In this document: positions 35,104 through 43,426 of the stretch, piece by piece
Position numbering within the stretch: position 1 is the first letter of the stretch
How the letters are laid out: every line of letters begins with the position of its first letter
Origin: Streptomyces sp. NBC_00258
GTDB taxonomy: Bacteria > Actinomycetota > Actinomycetes > Streptomycetales > Streptomycetaceae
DNA length: 64,000 nt
Reading direction: 5' to 3'
Assembly (NCBI RefSeq): GCF_036182465.1
Contig: NZ_CP108081.1
Span: forward strand, 9,858,001 to 9,922,000
The notes under the pieces: model-generated
Databases searched by the model: none
Seen by the model: only the letters and a program-made list of their open reading frames with translations
Told to the model about the DNA's origin: nothing
Program-made: the position numbers and the translations under genes

Positions 35104-36069
35104 ATGAACGCGACGCCGGCCTGGCGGCCACTTGTGCTGGACGACGCCCCGGCCCTGGCCGAGTTGTTCGCCGCGGTGGAGGCGGCCGACGGTACCGACG
35201 AGCACTACGATGCCGAGGACCTCGCCGAGGAACTGGGTAACCCGCACGTGGAACTGGCCCGCGATTCCGTGGGTGTCTGGTCCGGTGGCGAGCTGATCGG
35301 GTACGCCAAGGCGATGGCGTTGCCCGACGCGACCGATGTGCACCGGGTGTACGTCGAGGGGGCGGTGCGACCCGACACGCGCGGCCGAGGCGTGGGCACC
35401 GACCTGGTGAAGTGGCTGGTGACCCGGGCGACGGAGCGGCATCGCGAGCGGTTTCCGGACCTCCCGGGCGAGGCGCACATCCAGCTCCACGCACCGAACA
35501 CCGCCAAACGCGTCCTGTACCAGCAAGCCGGGTTCGAGGCGCGGCGCTGGTTCTTCGACATGCGCCGGCCGCTGGACGGCGAGTCGATCCCGGCGACGAC
35601 CCCGACGGGCGGGCTGCGCGTCGTGCCCTTCACCGCGGCGTACGACGACGCGACCCGGTCGGCGCACAACGAAGCGTTCCTCGACCACTGGGGTCACACC
35701 CCGAGCACCCCGGACCGGTGGCGTCACCAGAGCACCGGCGCCCGGTCGTTCCGGCCCGACGCGTCGTTCCTGGCGCTGGACGGGGGCGAGGTCGCCGGCT
35801 ACCTCCTCAGCCACGAGTACGACGCCGAGACCGCGATGACCGGTATCCGCGAATGCTGGATCGACAGGCTCGGCACTCGGCCGGCCTGGCGCGGCACCGG
35901 CGTGGCCACCGCGCTGCTCACCACCTGTCTGCGGGCCGTTCAGGAGCAGGGCTGTCGCAGGGCCGGCCTCAATGTGGACAGCGCCAACGCCACCGGCGCC
36001 CTGGGCCTGTACGAGCGGAGCGGTTTCCGCACCCGGCACACCTGGATCGGGTACGTACGGCCCCTGTAG
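35104..36069 (+). CDS. Tandem GNAT N-acetyltransferase
   Basis: The 321-residue protein has two GNAT folds. The first (about 5-155) has the acetyl-CoA loop RPDTRGRGVGTDL; the second (about 165-320) has TRPAWRGTGVATALLTTCL and GLNVDSANATGALGLYERSGF. The double-GNAT design is that of mycothiol synthase MshD, and the second half matches MshD-like features well. Streptomyces genomes often have additional paralogues, so a role in mycothiol is not certain. TATCGT 8 bases before ATG 35104 may be its -10 box. Confidence 0.8.
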   Translation: MNATPAWRPLVLDDAPALAELFAAVEAADGTDEHYDAEDLAEELGNPHVELARDSVGVWSGGELIGYAKAMALPDATDVHRVYVEGAVRPDTRGRGVGTDLVKWLVTRATERHRERFPDLPGEAHIQLHAPNTAKRVLYQQAGFEARRWFFDMRRPLDGESIPATTPTGGLRVVPFTAAYDDATRSAHNEAFLDHWGHTPSTPDRWRHQSTGARSFRPDASFLALDGGEVAGYLLSHEYDAETAMTGIRECWIDRLGTRPAWRGTGVATALLTTCLRAVQEQGCRRAGLNVDSANATGALGLYERSGFRTRHTWIGYVRPL

Positions 36070-36271
36070 CGGTGGCTCGGCCACGCAACCCTCCGGATCA
36101 CGGCAGACGTCGACGGCCGTCCGACCCCGGATGCCGGTGGCAGACTGAGGTCCGTGATGGCTCAGGTACTCACAGGCGTTAGCGTGGTCGGTGCTGAGAG
36201 CGAGGACCGTGCCGGTTCGGTGGCGAGTCCAGGGGCGAAGTAGGGGGAAGCATGCGGGTCGGAGCGGCGTC

Positions 36272-37435
36272 TTGAGAATTCTGCACACTTCCGACTGGCA
36301 TCTGGGCCGGGCGTTCCACCGGGTGAACATGCTCGGTGCCCAGGCCGAGTTCATCGGCCACCTCGTCACGACCGTGCGCGAGCGCGACGTGGACGCGGTC
36401 GTCGTGTCGGGAGACGTGTACGACAGGGCGGTGCCCCCGCTGGCCGCGGTCGAGCTCTTCGACGAGGCCCTGCACCGGCTGGCGGACCTCGGCGTGCCCA
36501 CGGTGATGATCTCCGGGAACCACGACTCGGCACGTCGCCTCGGGGTCGGCGCCGGGCTCATCGACCGCGCGGGCATCCATCTGCGGACCGACCCCTCGGC
36601 GTGCGGCACACCCGTGGTCCTGGAGGACGAGTCCGGTGATGTGGCCTTCTACGGACTGCCGTATCTGGAACCGGCGCTGGTGAAGGACCAGTTCGGCGTG
36701 GAGAAGGCGGGCCACGAGGCCGTGCTCGCCGCCGCCATGGACCGGGTCCGCGCCGACCTCGCCACGCGCGCACGTGGCACCCGCTCCGTCGTCCTCGCCC
36801 ATGCCTTCGTCACCGGCGGCGAGGCCAGCGACAGCGAGCGGGACATCACCGTCGGCGGAGTCGCCGCCGTCCCCGCCGGAGTCTTCGACGGGGTCGACTA
36901 CGCCGCGCTCGGGCATCTGCACGGCAGCCAGACCATCACCGAGCGCGTGCGCTACTCGGGATCGCCGCTCCCGTACTCCTTCTCGGAGACCGACCACCGC
37001 AAGACCATGTGGCTCGTCGACCTGGGAGCCGACGGCTCGGTCGGGGCCGAGCGCCTGGACTGCCCGGTGCCGCGCACCCTCGCCCGTATCCGGGGGTACC
37101 TGGAGGACCTGCTCGTCGACCCGGACCTCGCTCCGCACGAGGAGGCGTGGGTCGAGGCCACCCTCACCGACCCGGTGCGCCCCGCCGACCCCATGGCCCG
37201 GCTCTCGGAGCGCTTCCCGCACACGCTCAGCCTCGTCTTCGAACCCGAGCGGGCGCCGGACGACCCCGACGTCTCGTACGCCCGGCGGCTGGCCGGCCGC
37301 AGCGACCAGGAGATCGCGGAGGACTTCGTGGCCCATGTGCGGGGCGCCGGACCCGACGCGCGCGAACAGGCCGTGCTCCAGGACGTGTTCGACACCGTCC
37401 GCGCCGACGACACGGTCCGTGAGGTCGCCCGATGA
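36272..37435 (+). CDS. sbcD: Exonuclease SbcD, nuclease subunit
   Basis: The 387-residue Mre11-type nuclease starts at TTG 36272 (GGAG 8 bases upstream), which gives the usual head MRILHTSDWHLGRAFH. Metal-ligand motifs are all present: DWH, VVVSGDVYDRA, MISGNHDSARR, VVLAHAFVTGG and YAALGHLHG. With SbcC it degrades hairpin and protein-blocked DNA ends. Its stop overlaps the sbcC start (ATGA), so the two are coupled. A TTAGCGT near 36179 may belong to its promoter. Confidence 0.93.
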   Translation: MRILHTSDWHLGRAFHRVNMLGAQAEFIGHLVTTVRERDVDAVVVSGDVYDRAVPPLAAVELFDEALHRLADLGVPTVMISGNHDSARRLGVGAGLIDRAGIHLRTDPSACGTPVVLEDESGDVAFYGLPYLEPALVKDQFGVEKAGHEAVLAAAMDRVRADLATRARGTRSVVLAHAFVTGGEASDSERDITVGGVAAVPAGVFDGVDYAALGHLHGSQTITERVRYSGSPLPYSFSETDHRKTMWLVDLGADGSVGAERLDCPVPRTLARIRGYLEDLLVDPDLAPHEEAWVEATLTDPVRPADPMARLSERFPHTLSLVFEPERAPDDPDVSYARRLAGRSDQEIAEDFVAHVRGAGPDAREQAVLQDVFDTVRADDTVREVAR

Positions 37436-40419
37436 GGCTGCACCGGCTGCACATCACCGCCTTCGGGCCGTTCGGCGGCGCCCAGGAGGTCGACTTCGAC
37501 GACCTGTCGGCCGCCGGGGTCTTCCTGCTGCACGGGCCGACGGGCGCGGGCAAGACGTCCGTCCTGGACGCCGTCTGCTTCGCGCTGTACGGGTCCGTGC
37601 CGGGCGCCCGCCAGGGCGGTTCCCTGCGCAGCGACCACGCCCTGGCCGCCACCCGCACCGAGGTGACCCTCGAACTCACCGTGGCCGGACGCCGGTTGGA
37701 GCTCACCCGGCAGCCGCCCTGGGAGCGCCCCAAGAAGCGCGGCGCCGGTACGACGACCGAGAAGGCACAGAGCTGGCTGCGCGAGTACGACGCGTCGGCG
37801 GGTTCCTGGAAGGATCTCAGCCGCTCCCACCAGGAGATCGGCGAGGAGATCACCCAGCTGCTCGGCATGAGCCGCGAGCAGTTCTGCCAGGTCGTGCTGC
37901 TGCCCCAGGGCGACTTCGCGCGCTTCCTGCGGGCCGACGCCGAGGCCCGCGGCAAGCTCCTCGGCCGGCTCTTCGACACCCGCCGCTTCGCCGCCGTCGA
38001 ACAGCGACTGGCCGAGCTCCGACGCGCCGCCGAGACCCAAGTCCGCGCGGGGGACGCGGAGTTGCTGGCCGAAGGCCACCGTATGCAGCAGGCGGCCGGG
38101 AACATCGTGGAGCTGCCGCTGCCCGACCTGTCGCCAGGAGACCCGGGGCTCGCCGAGTCCGTACTGGAGTGGGCGGCGATCGCCAGAAGCACGGCCCGCG
38201 AGTGGTTCACGGTCGCCCACTGCGCACAGGCGGCCGCCGAGTCGGCCCAGGCCGCCGCGCATCACGTACTGGAGGACGTACGGGAAGTGGCGCGGCTCCA
38301 GCGCCGGTTCGCCGAGGCGCGGGAGCGGGCCGTCCGGCTGGAGGAGCGGTCCGGGGCCCACCGGGACGCCCGGGTGCGCATGGAGCGGGCCCGCAAGGCG
38401 GAGGCGGTGGCGCCCGCGCTCGGGCTGCGGGACGCGACGGAGACCGAGCACCGGCGGGCGGCCGATACCGAGACGAGCGCGCGTGCCCTTCTGCCGGAGA
38501 CCTTCGCCGACGCGGGGGCGACGGGCCTCGCGGCCGCGGCGCGAAAGGCCGCCGAGGAGCTCGGCGGGCTGGAGTCGGCCCGCCGCGCCGAGCACCGGAT
38601 CGCCGAACTCACCGACGAACGCGAAGGGTTGGACCGGCAGGAGCGCGCCGACGAGGACGTGCTGCACGAGGCCGAGACCTGGCTCGCCGTGTGGGACGCG
38701 AACCGGGCGGACCTGCAGACGCGCATCGAGTCGGCGCAGGAGGCCGCCACCCGTGCCGAACAGCTCGCCGTCCAGCGCGAGCCGGCGCAGGCGCGCCTCG
38801 CGGCCGCCCGGATGCGCGACCAGCTCGCCGGGGACACGGACGAGGCCCACGCGCGCGTGCTCGCCGCCCGCGAGCGCGCCACGGAAGCACGATCCCACTG
38901 GCTGGACCTCAAGGAACAGCGCCTGAAGGGCATCGCCGCGGAGCTCGCCGCGGGCCTGGTGGACGGCGAAGCGTGCGCTGTCTGTGGCGCCACCGAACAC
39001 CCGGCTCCCGCCCGGAAGGTCGACGGACACGTCGACCAGCAGGCCGAGGAGACCGCGCTGGCCGCGTACCAGCGGGCCGATGAACAGCGCACCGAGGAGG
39101 AGCGGCGGCTCGGCGTCGTCCGCGAGGCGCTGGCCGCCGCGACGGCCGAGGCGGGGGACCTGCCCACCGGGCAACTCGCCGAACTGGCCGAGGAGTTGGA
39201 GCGACGACACGCCGAGGCGCACGGCGCCGCTTCCGGGCTGCACGCGGCCCGTGAAGCCCTGGAACAGGCCGAGCGCGAGCGCGAACGGCGACTCGCCGCC
39301 CAGCAGGAGGCCGCTCGCCGGGTCGCGTCCCGTGCCTCGCTTCGGGACGCGCTCGATCGCGAACGAGCCTCCCTGGAAGGGGAGTTGACGCAGGCCCGGG
39401 GCTCGGCGGGCAGCGTCGCCGCGCGGTCCGCGCAGTTGGAGCGGCAGGTCGCGCTGCTCACCGAGGCCGCGGACGCCGCACGTGTCGCCGCGGACACCGC
39501 CCAGCGACTGAAGGACGCCGACGCGCGACTCGCCGACGCGGCCTTCCGCGCCGGGTTCGACACACCGCAGGCCGCCGCGGCCGCCCTCCTCGACGACGCG
39601 GCCCATCGCGACCTCCAGCACCGGCTCGACGCCTGGCAGCAGGAAGAGGCGGCAGTCCGCGCGGTGCTCGCCGAGGCCGAGACGGTGGCCGCCGCCGGGC
39701 AGCCGCCCGCCGATCTCCAGGCGGCCGAGCTGGCGGCCTCCACCGCCGGCCGACGGGTGCGCGAGGCTGCCTCCGCCCATGACGCGGCCGGCCGGCGCTG
39801 CACGGAACTCGACAGGCTGACCCATCGGGCGGGCGGTTCTGTGCGCCGACTGGGGCCGCTGCGCGAGGAGTACGACCGTGTCGCCCGCCTCGCCACGCTC
39901 ACGGCCGGCACCTCCGCGGACAACGAACGCAAGATGCGCCTGGAGTCCTACGTCCTCGCCGCCCGGCTGGAGCAGGTCGCGGCCGCCGCGACGATGCGCC
40001 TCCAACGCATGTCCTCGGGGCGCTACACCCTCGTCCACTCCGACGACCGGGCCGGTCGGGGCCGCAGCGGCCTCGGCCTGCACGTCGTCGACGCGTGGAC
40101 CGGCCGCGAGCGCGACACGGCGACCCTCTCAGGCGGCGAGACGTTCTTCGCCTCCCTCGCCCTCGCGCTGGGCCTCGCCGACGTGGTCACCGACGAGGCC
40201 GGGGGCGTACGCCTCGACACCCTCTTCATCGACGAGGGCTTCGGCAGCCTCGACGACCAGACCCTCGACGAGGTCCTCGACGTCCTCGACTCACTGCGCG
40301 AGCGGGACCGCAGCGTCGGCATCGTCAGCCACGTCGCCGATCTGCGACGCCGGATCCATGCGCAACTCGAGGTGGTGAAGGGGCGGTCGGGGTCTGTTGT
40401 CCGGCAGGGGGGCGGCTGA
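37432..40419 (+). CDS. sbcC: Exonuclease SbcC, SMC-like ATPase subunit
   Basis: The 995-residue Rad50-type protein begins MRLHRLHITAFGPFGG. Walker A is GPTGAGKTSVLD near residue 39; the zinc hook CAVC is at residues 515-518, between long coiled coils (Arg/Glu/Ala-rich, about 180-500 and 530-870). The C-terminal ATPase half has TLSGGETFFASLALALG and LFIDEGFGSLDDQTLDEVLDVLD. It drives DNA-end processing with SbcD and tethers ends through the hook. Length is typical of actinomycete SbcC. Confidence 0.95.
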   Translation: MRLHRLHITAFGPFGGAQEVDFDDLSAAGVFLLHGPTGAGKTSVLDAVCFALYGSVPGARQGGSLRSDHALAATRTEVTLELTVAGRRLELTRQPPWERPKKRGAGTTTEKAQSWLREYDASAGSWKDLSRSHQEIGEEITQLLGMSREQFCQVVLLPQGDFARFLRADAEARGKLLGRLFDTRRFAAVEQRLAELRRAAETQVRAGDAELLAEGHRMQQAAGNIVELPLPDLSPGDPGLAESVLEWAAIARSTAREWFTVAHCAQAAAESAQAAAHHVLEDVREVARLQRRFAEARERAVRLEERSGAHRDARVRMERARKAEAVAPALGLRDATETEHRRAADTETSARALLPETFADAGATGLAAAARKAAEELGGLESARRAEHRIAELTDEREGLDRQERADEDVLHEAETWLAVWDANRADLQTRIESAQEAATRAEQLAVQREPAQARLAAARMRDQLAGDTDEAHARVLAARERATEARSHWLDLKEQRLKGIAAELAAGLVDGEACAVCGATEHPAPARKVDGHVDQQAEETALAAYQRADEQRTEEERRLGVVREALAAATAEAGDLPTGQLAELAEELERRHAEAHGAASGLHAAREALEQAERERERRLAAQQEAARRVASRASLRDALDRERASLEGELTQARGSAGSVAARSAQLERQVALLTEAADAARVAADTAQRLKDADARLADAAFRAGFDTPQAAAAALLDDAAHRDLQHRLDAWQQEEAAVRAVLAEAETVAAAGQPPADLQAAELAASTAGRRVREAASAHDAAGRRCTELDRLTHRAGGSVRRLGPLREEYDRVARLATLTAGTSADNERKMRLESYVLAARLEQVAAAATMRLQRMSSGRYTLVHSDDRAGRGRSGLGLHVVDAWTGRERDTATLSGGETFFASLALALGLADVVTDEAGGVRLDTLFIDEGFGSLDDQTLDEVLDVLDSLRERDRSVGIVSHVADLRRRIHAQLEVVKGRSGSVVRQGGG

Positions 40420-40467
40420 CCGCCCGCTCGCGTGGCTGTGGGTTTGCGGGTTGCGTGGTCGTCGCTC

Positions 40468-40914
40468 TCAGCGGCCGACGGGGCGTCGCGGCAGGGGAGA
40501 CGAGTACACGACGCTCGTCGTCACCGAGCCGAGTGTGCCGATCTTGCCCGAGACCTCTTCCAGATGGCTCATCGAGCGGGTCGCGACCTTGATGACGAAG
40601 CAGTCGTCGCCCGTGACGTGGTGCGCCTCCAGGATCTCGGGGGTCGCGGCGACGAGGTCGTGGAACGGCTTGTAGTTGCCGTTCGGATAGCGTAGCCGCA
40701 CGAAGGCCAGGATCGGCAGACCCAGGCTCTCCGGGTCCACGACCGCCGCGTAGCCCTGGATGACGCCCGCCTCCTCCAGGCGGCGCACGCGCTCGGTTAC
40801 CGCGCTCGCGGACATCGAGACGGCGCGGGCCAGCTCGGCGAAACTGGCCCGGCCCTCGCGCTGGAGGACTTCGAGAATGCGCCAGTCGGTGGCGTCCGGG
40901 GAATACGCGGTCAT
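40468..40914 (-). CDS. Lrp/AsnC-family regulator
   Basis: The 148-residue protein has an N-terminal HTH (WRILEVLQREGRASFAELARAVSMSASAVTERVRRLEEAGVI in order) and a C-terminal RAM/AsnC domain (ILEAHHVTGDDCFVIKVATRSMSHLEEV). Such proteins respond to amino acids. It is divergent from a rhodanese gene, and a GGGGAATCCCC palindrome lies just upstream of its start. Effector is unknown. Confidence 0.88.
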   Translation of the reverse strand: MTAYSPDATDWRILEVLQREGRASFAELARAVSMSASAVTERVRRLEEAGVIQGYAAVVDPESLGLPILAFVRLRYPNGNYKPFHDLVAATPEILEAHHVTGDDCFVIKVATRSMSHLEEVSGKIGTLGSVTTSVVYSSPLPRRPVGR

Positions 40915-40929
40915 GGTCGAGAAATAGCA

Positions 40930-40940
40930 GGGGAATCCCC
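40930..40940. promoter_or_regulatory. GGGGAATCCCC palindrome in the Lrp-rhodanese divergent region
   Basis: A perfect 11-base odd palindrome lies 16 bases upstream of the Lrp start codon and about 150 bases from the rhodanese start. It could be an Lrp operator. Confidence 0.35.
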
Positions 40941-41091
40941 GGCGGATCAAGTGTGAGGCCGTGGATCGCTCCTTCAGGAAGCGGACCTCCGGCCGTAGAT
41001 TTCTGGCCATGGAGTTCCGTGCAGACGGTGCGGAGAAGGCACCTGGCCGTCGTACGACGGCGTCGGCGGGACCGGAAGGGAAGGCCGGACC

Positions 41092-41610
41092 ATGACCGCG
41101 ACCAGCACCACCACAGGCGGCACCAGCGCCACCGCCGGGAACGCCGCCGCGAACCCCGTTCTGCGAGTCGCCCCCGCGTCGCCCGCCGCGGCTGCCGCCT
41201 ACTTCGGTGCGAGCCTCGCCTTCCACGCCGACGTGTCCGACGTCGCCGCCGCGCTGGCGGCCGACGGCGACCCCGGCTTCGTCGTACTCGACTCCCGTTC
41301 CACGGAGTCCTGGGACCAGGGGCATGTGCCCGGCGCCATCCACCTGCCCACCGCGCTCGTCCCCGAGCAGGCGGAGCAACTCCTCGACAGGGCCGTGCCG
41401 GTGGTCACGTACTGCTGGGGTCCGGGCTGCAACGGCGCGACCCGTGCCGCCCTCGCTCTCGCCGAACTCGGCTTCCAGGTCAAGGAGATGCTCGGCGGCT
41501 TCGAGTACTGGGTGCGCGAGGGCTTCGAGTTCGAGACCTGGGAGGGCCACGAGCGGCGCACCGCCGACCCGTTGACCGCCCCGGCCGGCGCGGAGGACTG
41601 CGGCTGCTGA
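41092..41610 (+). CDS. Rhodanese-like sulfurtransferase domain protein
   Basis: The 172-residue protein has a single rhodanese domain after a 30-residue Thr/Ala-rich head. Motifs are VVLDSRSTESWDQGHVPGAIHLP, then the active-site loop TYCWGPGCNGATRAA with a catalytic Cys, and LGGFEYWVREG. The CWGPGCNGA loop differs from the CxxGxR(S/T) of classic thiosulfate sulfurtransferases. It ends in a Cys-rich DCGC. It is divergent from the Lrp regulator, which may control it in response to amino-acid or sulfur state. Confidence 0.85.
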   Translation: MTATSTTTGGTSATAGNAAANPVLRVAPASPAAAAAYFGASLAFHADVSDVAAALAADGDPGFVVLDSRSTESWDQGHVPGAIHLPTALVPEQAEQLLDRAVPVVTYCWGPGCNGATRAALALAELGFQVKEMLGGFEYWVREGFEFETWEGHERRTADPLTAPAGAEDCGC

Positions 41611-41708
41611 CCGCCCTACCGCCGCTGTCGAGATGTCGTTCGGACTCAGTCGTGTATCACCTCGCCCGGAGTGCAAAGGAATCGTCAATTCTGGGTCGCC
41701 GCGCCATG

Positions 41709-41714
41709 TAACTT
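41709..41714 (+). promoter_or_regulatory. Leaderless-type -10 box for the Imm21-like gene
   Basis: TAACTT ends 6 bases before ATG 41721; no ribosome site is present. Confidence 0.45.
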
Positions 41715-41720
41715 CTGGGC

Positions 41721-42236
41721 ATGGCGAGTTACGCGGGTCCCAGTTCGGTCGAGTGGGTGGAGTCGGGCGGTGGACCGCTCATAGCGATACCGGAAGTGGT
41801 GCTGCCGTTCTGGACGGGGGCCGACGGCGACGAGCTCGCCTCCGACTACGACAGAGCGTGCGAGGTGGAGGGCTTCGTCGGCCTGCTGCCCGTCGGCAAC
41901 ACCACCGCCCTCGTCCTCGGCGACGATCCGGCCGCGACGGCGTATCTGCCGGAGCACGGCACCTTCGTACGGTGGTGTGCCGGGGAGTCCGAGCGGGAGC
42001 TGCTGGCCGGGGTTCCGGCCGCCCTCGCGGGCGCGGCGTGGGAACGGGAGGTGCGGTGGGAGATCCCCGGGCCCGTGGTGCTGTTCGACGCGGCGTGGCC
42101 GGGTGAGGAGTCGACGAAGACGGGCCATCTGCGGATCGAGCTCGCGCCGGGGCGGTACGCGGTGCGGGCGGCGCATGCGGAGCCGGGGCCCGAGACGTGG
42201 ATCGGGCTCGTGCAACTGAGGCCGCTCGGGCAGTGA
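41721..42236 (+). CDS. Imm21-like protein
   Basis: The 171-residue protein matches the pattern I know for the Imm21 family: VEWVESGGGPLIAIPEVVLPFW near the N-terminus, DYDRACEVEGFVGLLPVGN, ALVLGDDPAATAYLPEH and RWCAGESERELLAGVPAAL. Imm21 proteins are predicted immunity proteins of polymorphic-toxin systems. No toxin gene (no WXG100, Rhs or large secreted protein) is adjacent, so it is an orphan or has another role. The 210-base gap downstream has no gene; it carries an imperfect direct repeat near 42355 and 42381 (GAGCCGAATCG / GAGCCGGATCG). Confidence 0.65.
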   Translation: MASYAGPSSVEWVESGGGPLIAIPEVVLPFWTGADGDELASDYDRACEVEGFVGLLPVGNTTALVLGDDPAATAYLPEHGTFVRWCAGESERELLAGVPAALAGAAWEREVRWEIPGPVVLFDAAWPGEESTKTGHLRIELAPGRYAVRAAHAEPGPETWIGLVQLRPLGQ

Positions 42237-42449
42237 CGCATGGCCTCGCCCAGTGATTGAGGGCGGGCCTGCGACCTGCGCCGGTCGAGGGGCGGGCGAA
42301 GGCGGGCGTGGTGTCCGGGCTCCCTGCCTGGCAGCCCGCTCGCAGCCGCTTACGCGAGCCGAATCGTCCAGCCTGCGTGAGCCGGATCGCGCCGCCCGCT
42401 GCGAAAAATGACATGCGGCGCGCATCGGCGCCGCCCATCATGGTCCGCC

Positions 42450-43298
42450 ATGCCACCCCAACTCCCTTCTCCCACACCCGAAGCCCTGCGCCGCGACCCT
42501 CTCCCGCTGCGTGGGCGCACCGCCCTTGTCACCGGGGCCAGCCGACGCGGCGGGATCGGCCATGCCGTGGCCCGACGGCTGGCCGCGTACGGCGCGAGTG
42601 TGTACGCGCATCACCACGTACCGCACGACGCCGACATGCCCTGGGGTGCGGACCGCCCCGAGGACGTGGCCGCCGGGATCCGCGAGGCGCTCGCCGACCC
42701 CGAGGCGCGGGTCGTCGAAGGGCCGGGCGATCTCTCCGACCCGGCGGCCCCGGCCGAACTGATCGCCACAGCGGCCGACGCGCTCGGCGGACGGATCGAC
42801 ATCCTCGTCGCCAACCACGCGCTCAGCGGCTCGGACGGCCCGCTCGACACGATCGACGCCCCGATGCTCGACTCGCACTGGGCCGTCGACACCCGTTCCG
42901 TGATCCTCCTCGTCCAGGCCTACGCCCGGCTGCGCGCCGCTCTGCCACCGCGTACGGCGGGTGGGCGCGTGGTGATGATGACGTCGGGTCAGGACATCGC
43001 GGGCGGCATGCCTGACGAGATCGCCTATGCCCTGCAGAAGGGCGCCCTCGCCTCGGTCACCCGCTCGCTGGCGACCACGCTCGCCGAGCACGCCGTAACC
43101 GTGAACACCGTCAACCCCGGCCCCGTCGACACGGACTACATGACGGGAGACGCGTACGAGACCGTGGCCGCGATGTTCCCTGCCGGGCGCTGGGGAAAGC
43201 CGGACGACCCCGCGCGGCTCATCGCCTGGCTCTCGACGGACGAGGCCGAGTGGGTCACCGGGCAGGTGATCGACTCGGAGGGCGGGTTCCGGCGCTGA
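42450..43298 (+). CDS. Short-chain dehydrogenase/reductase
   Basis: The 282-residue SDR has the cofactor motif ALVTGASRRGGIGHAVARRL, the Asn of LVANHALSG and the catalytic pair in YALQK (YxxxK), with VNTVNPGPVDTDYM and the C-terminal EWVTGQVIDSEGGF of classical SDRs. Ser and Tyr placement looks intact (MMTSGQDIAGGMPDEIAY). It resembles the FabG/3-oxoacyl reductase branch; substrate unknown. ATG 42450 has no clear ribosome site. Confidence 0.85.
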   Translation: MPPQLPSPTPEALRRDPLPLRGRTALVTGASRRGGIGHAVARRLAAYGASVYAHHHVPHDADMPWGADRPEDVAAGIREALADPEARVVEGPGDLSDPAAPAELIATAADALGGRIDILVANHALSGSDGPLDTIDAPMLDSHWAVDTRSVILLVQAYARLRAALPPRTAGGRVVMMTSGQDIAGGMPDEIAYALQKGALASVTRSLATTLAEHAVTVNTVNPGPVDTDYMTGDAYETVAAMFPAGRWGKPDDPARLIAWLSTDEAEWVTGQVIDSEGGFRR

Positions 43299-43364
43299 GG
43301 GGTTCGTGGAGATGTAGTTCGTCGGCATGCGGTTCGTGGATGTGAGAACCGTCGACATGCGGTC

Positions 43365-43420
43365 CGGCGGCCGGGCTCTTTGCAACGAGTTCAACTGCGT
43401 TGCGCTGAGCCCGGCCGCCG
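43365..43420. terminator. Bidirectional hairpin between SDR and DUF885 genes
   Basis: A perfect 14-bp outer stem (43365-43378 with 43407-43420) surrounds a second 6-bp stem GCAACG/CGTTGC (43382-43387 with 43398-43403). It lies between two convergent genes. Just upstream, 43299-43360 carries imperfect repeats of GTTCGTGGA/GTTCGTCGG. Confidence 0.7.
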
Positions 43421-43426
43421 TCCCCG

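Noticed and set aside
36952..40083. Long open frame on the complement (about 1043 codons) across sbcD-sbcC
   Set aside because: It is antisense to two clearly recognised genes and has the Arg/Gly/Ala-rich composition produced by GC-biased third positions.
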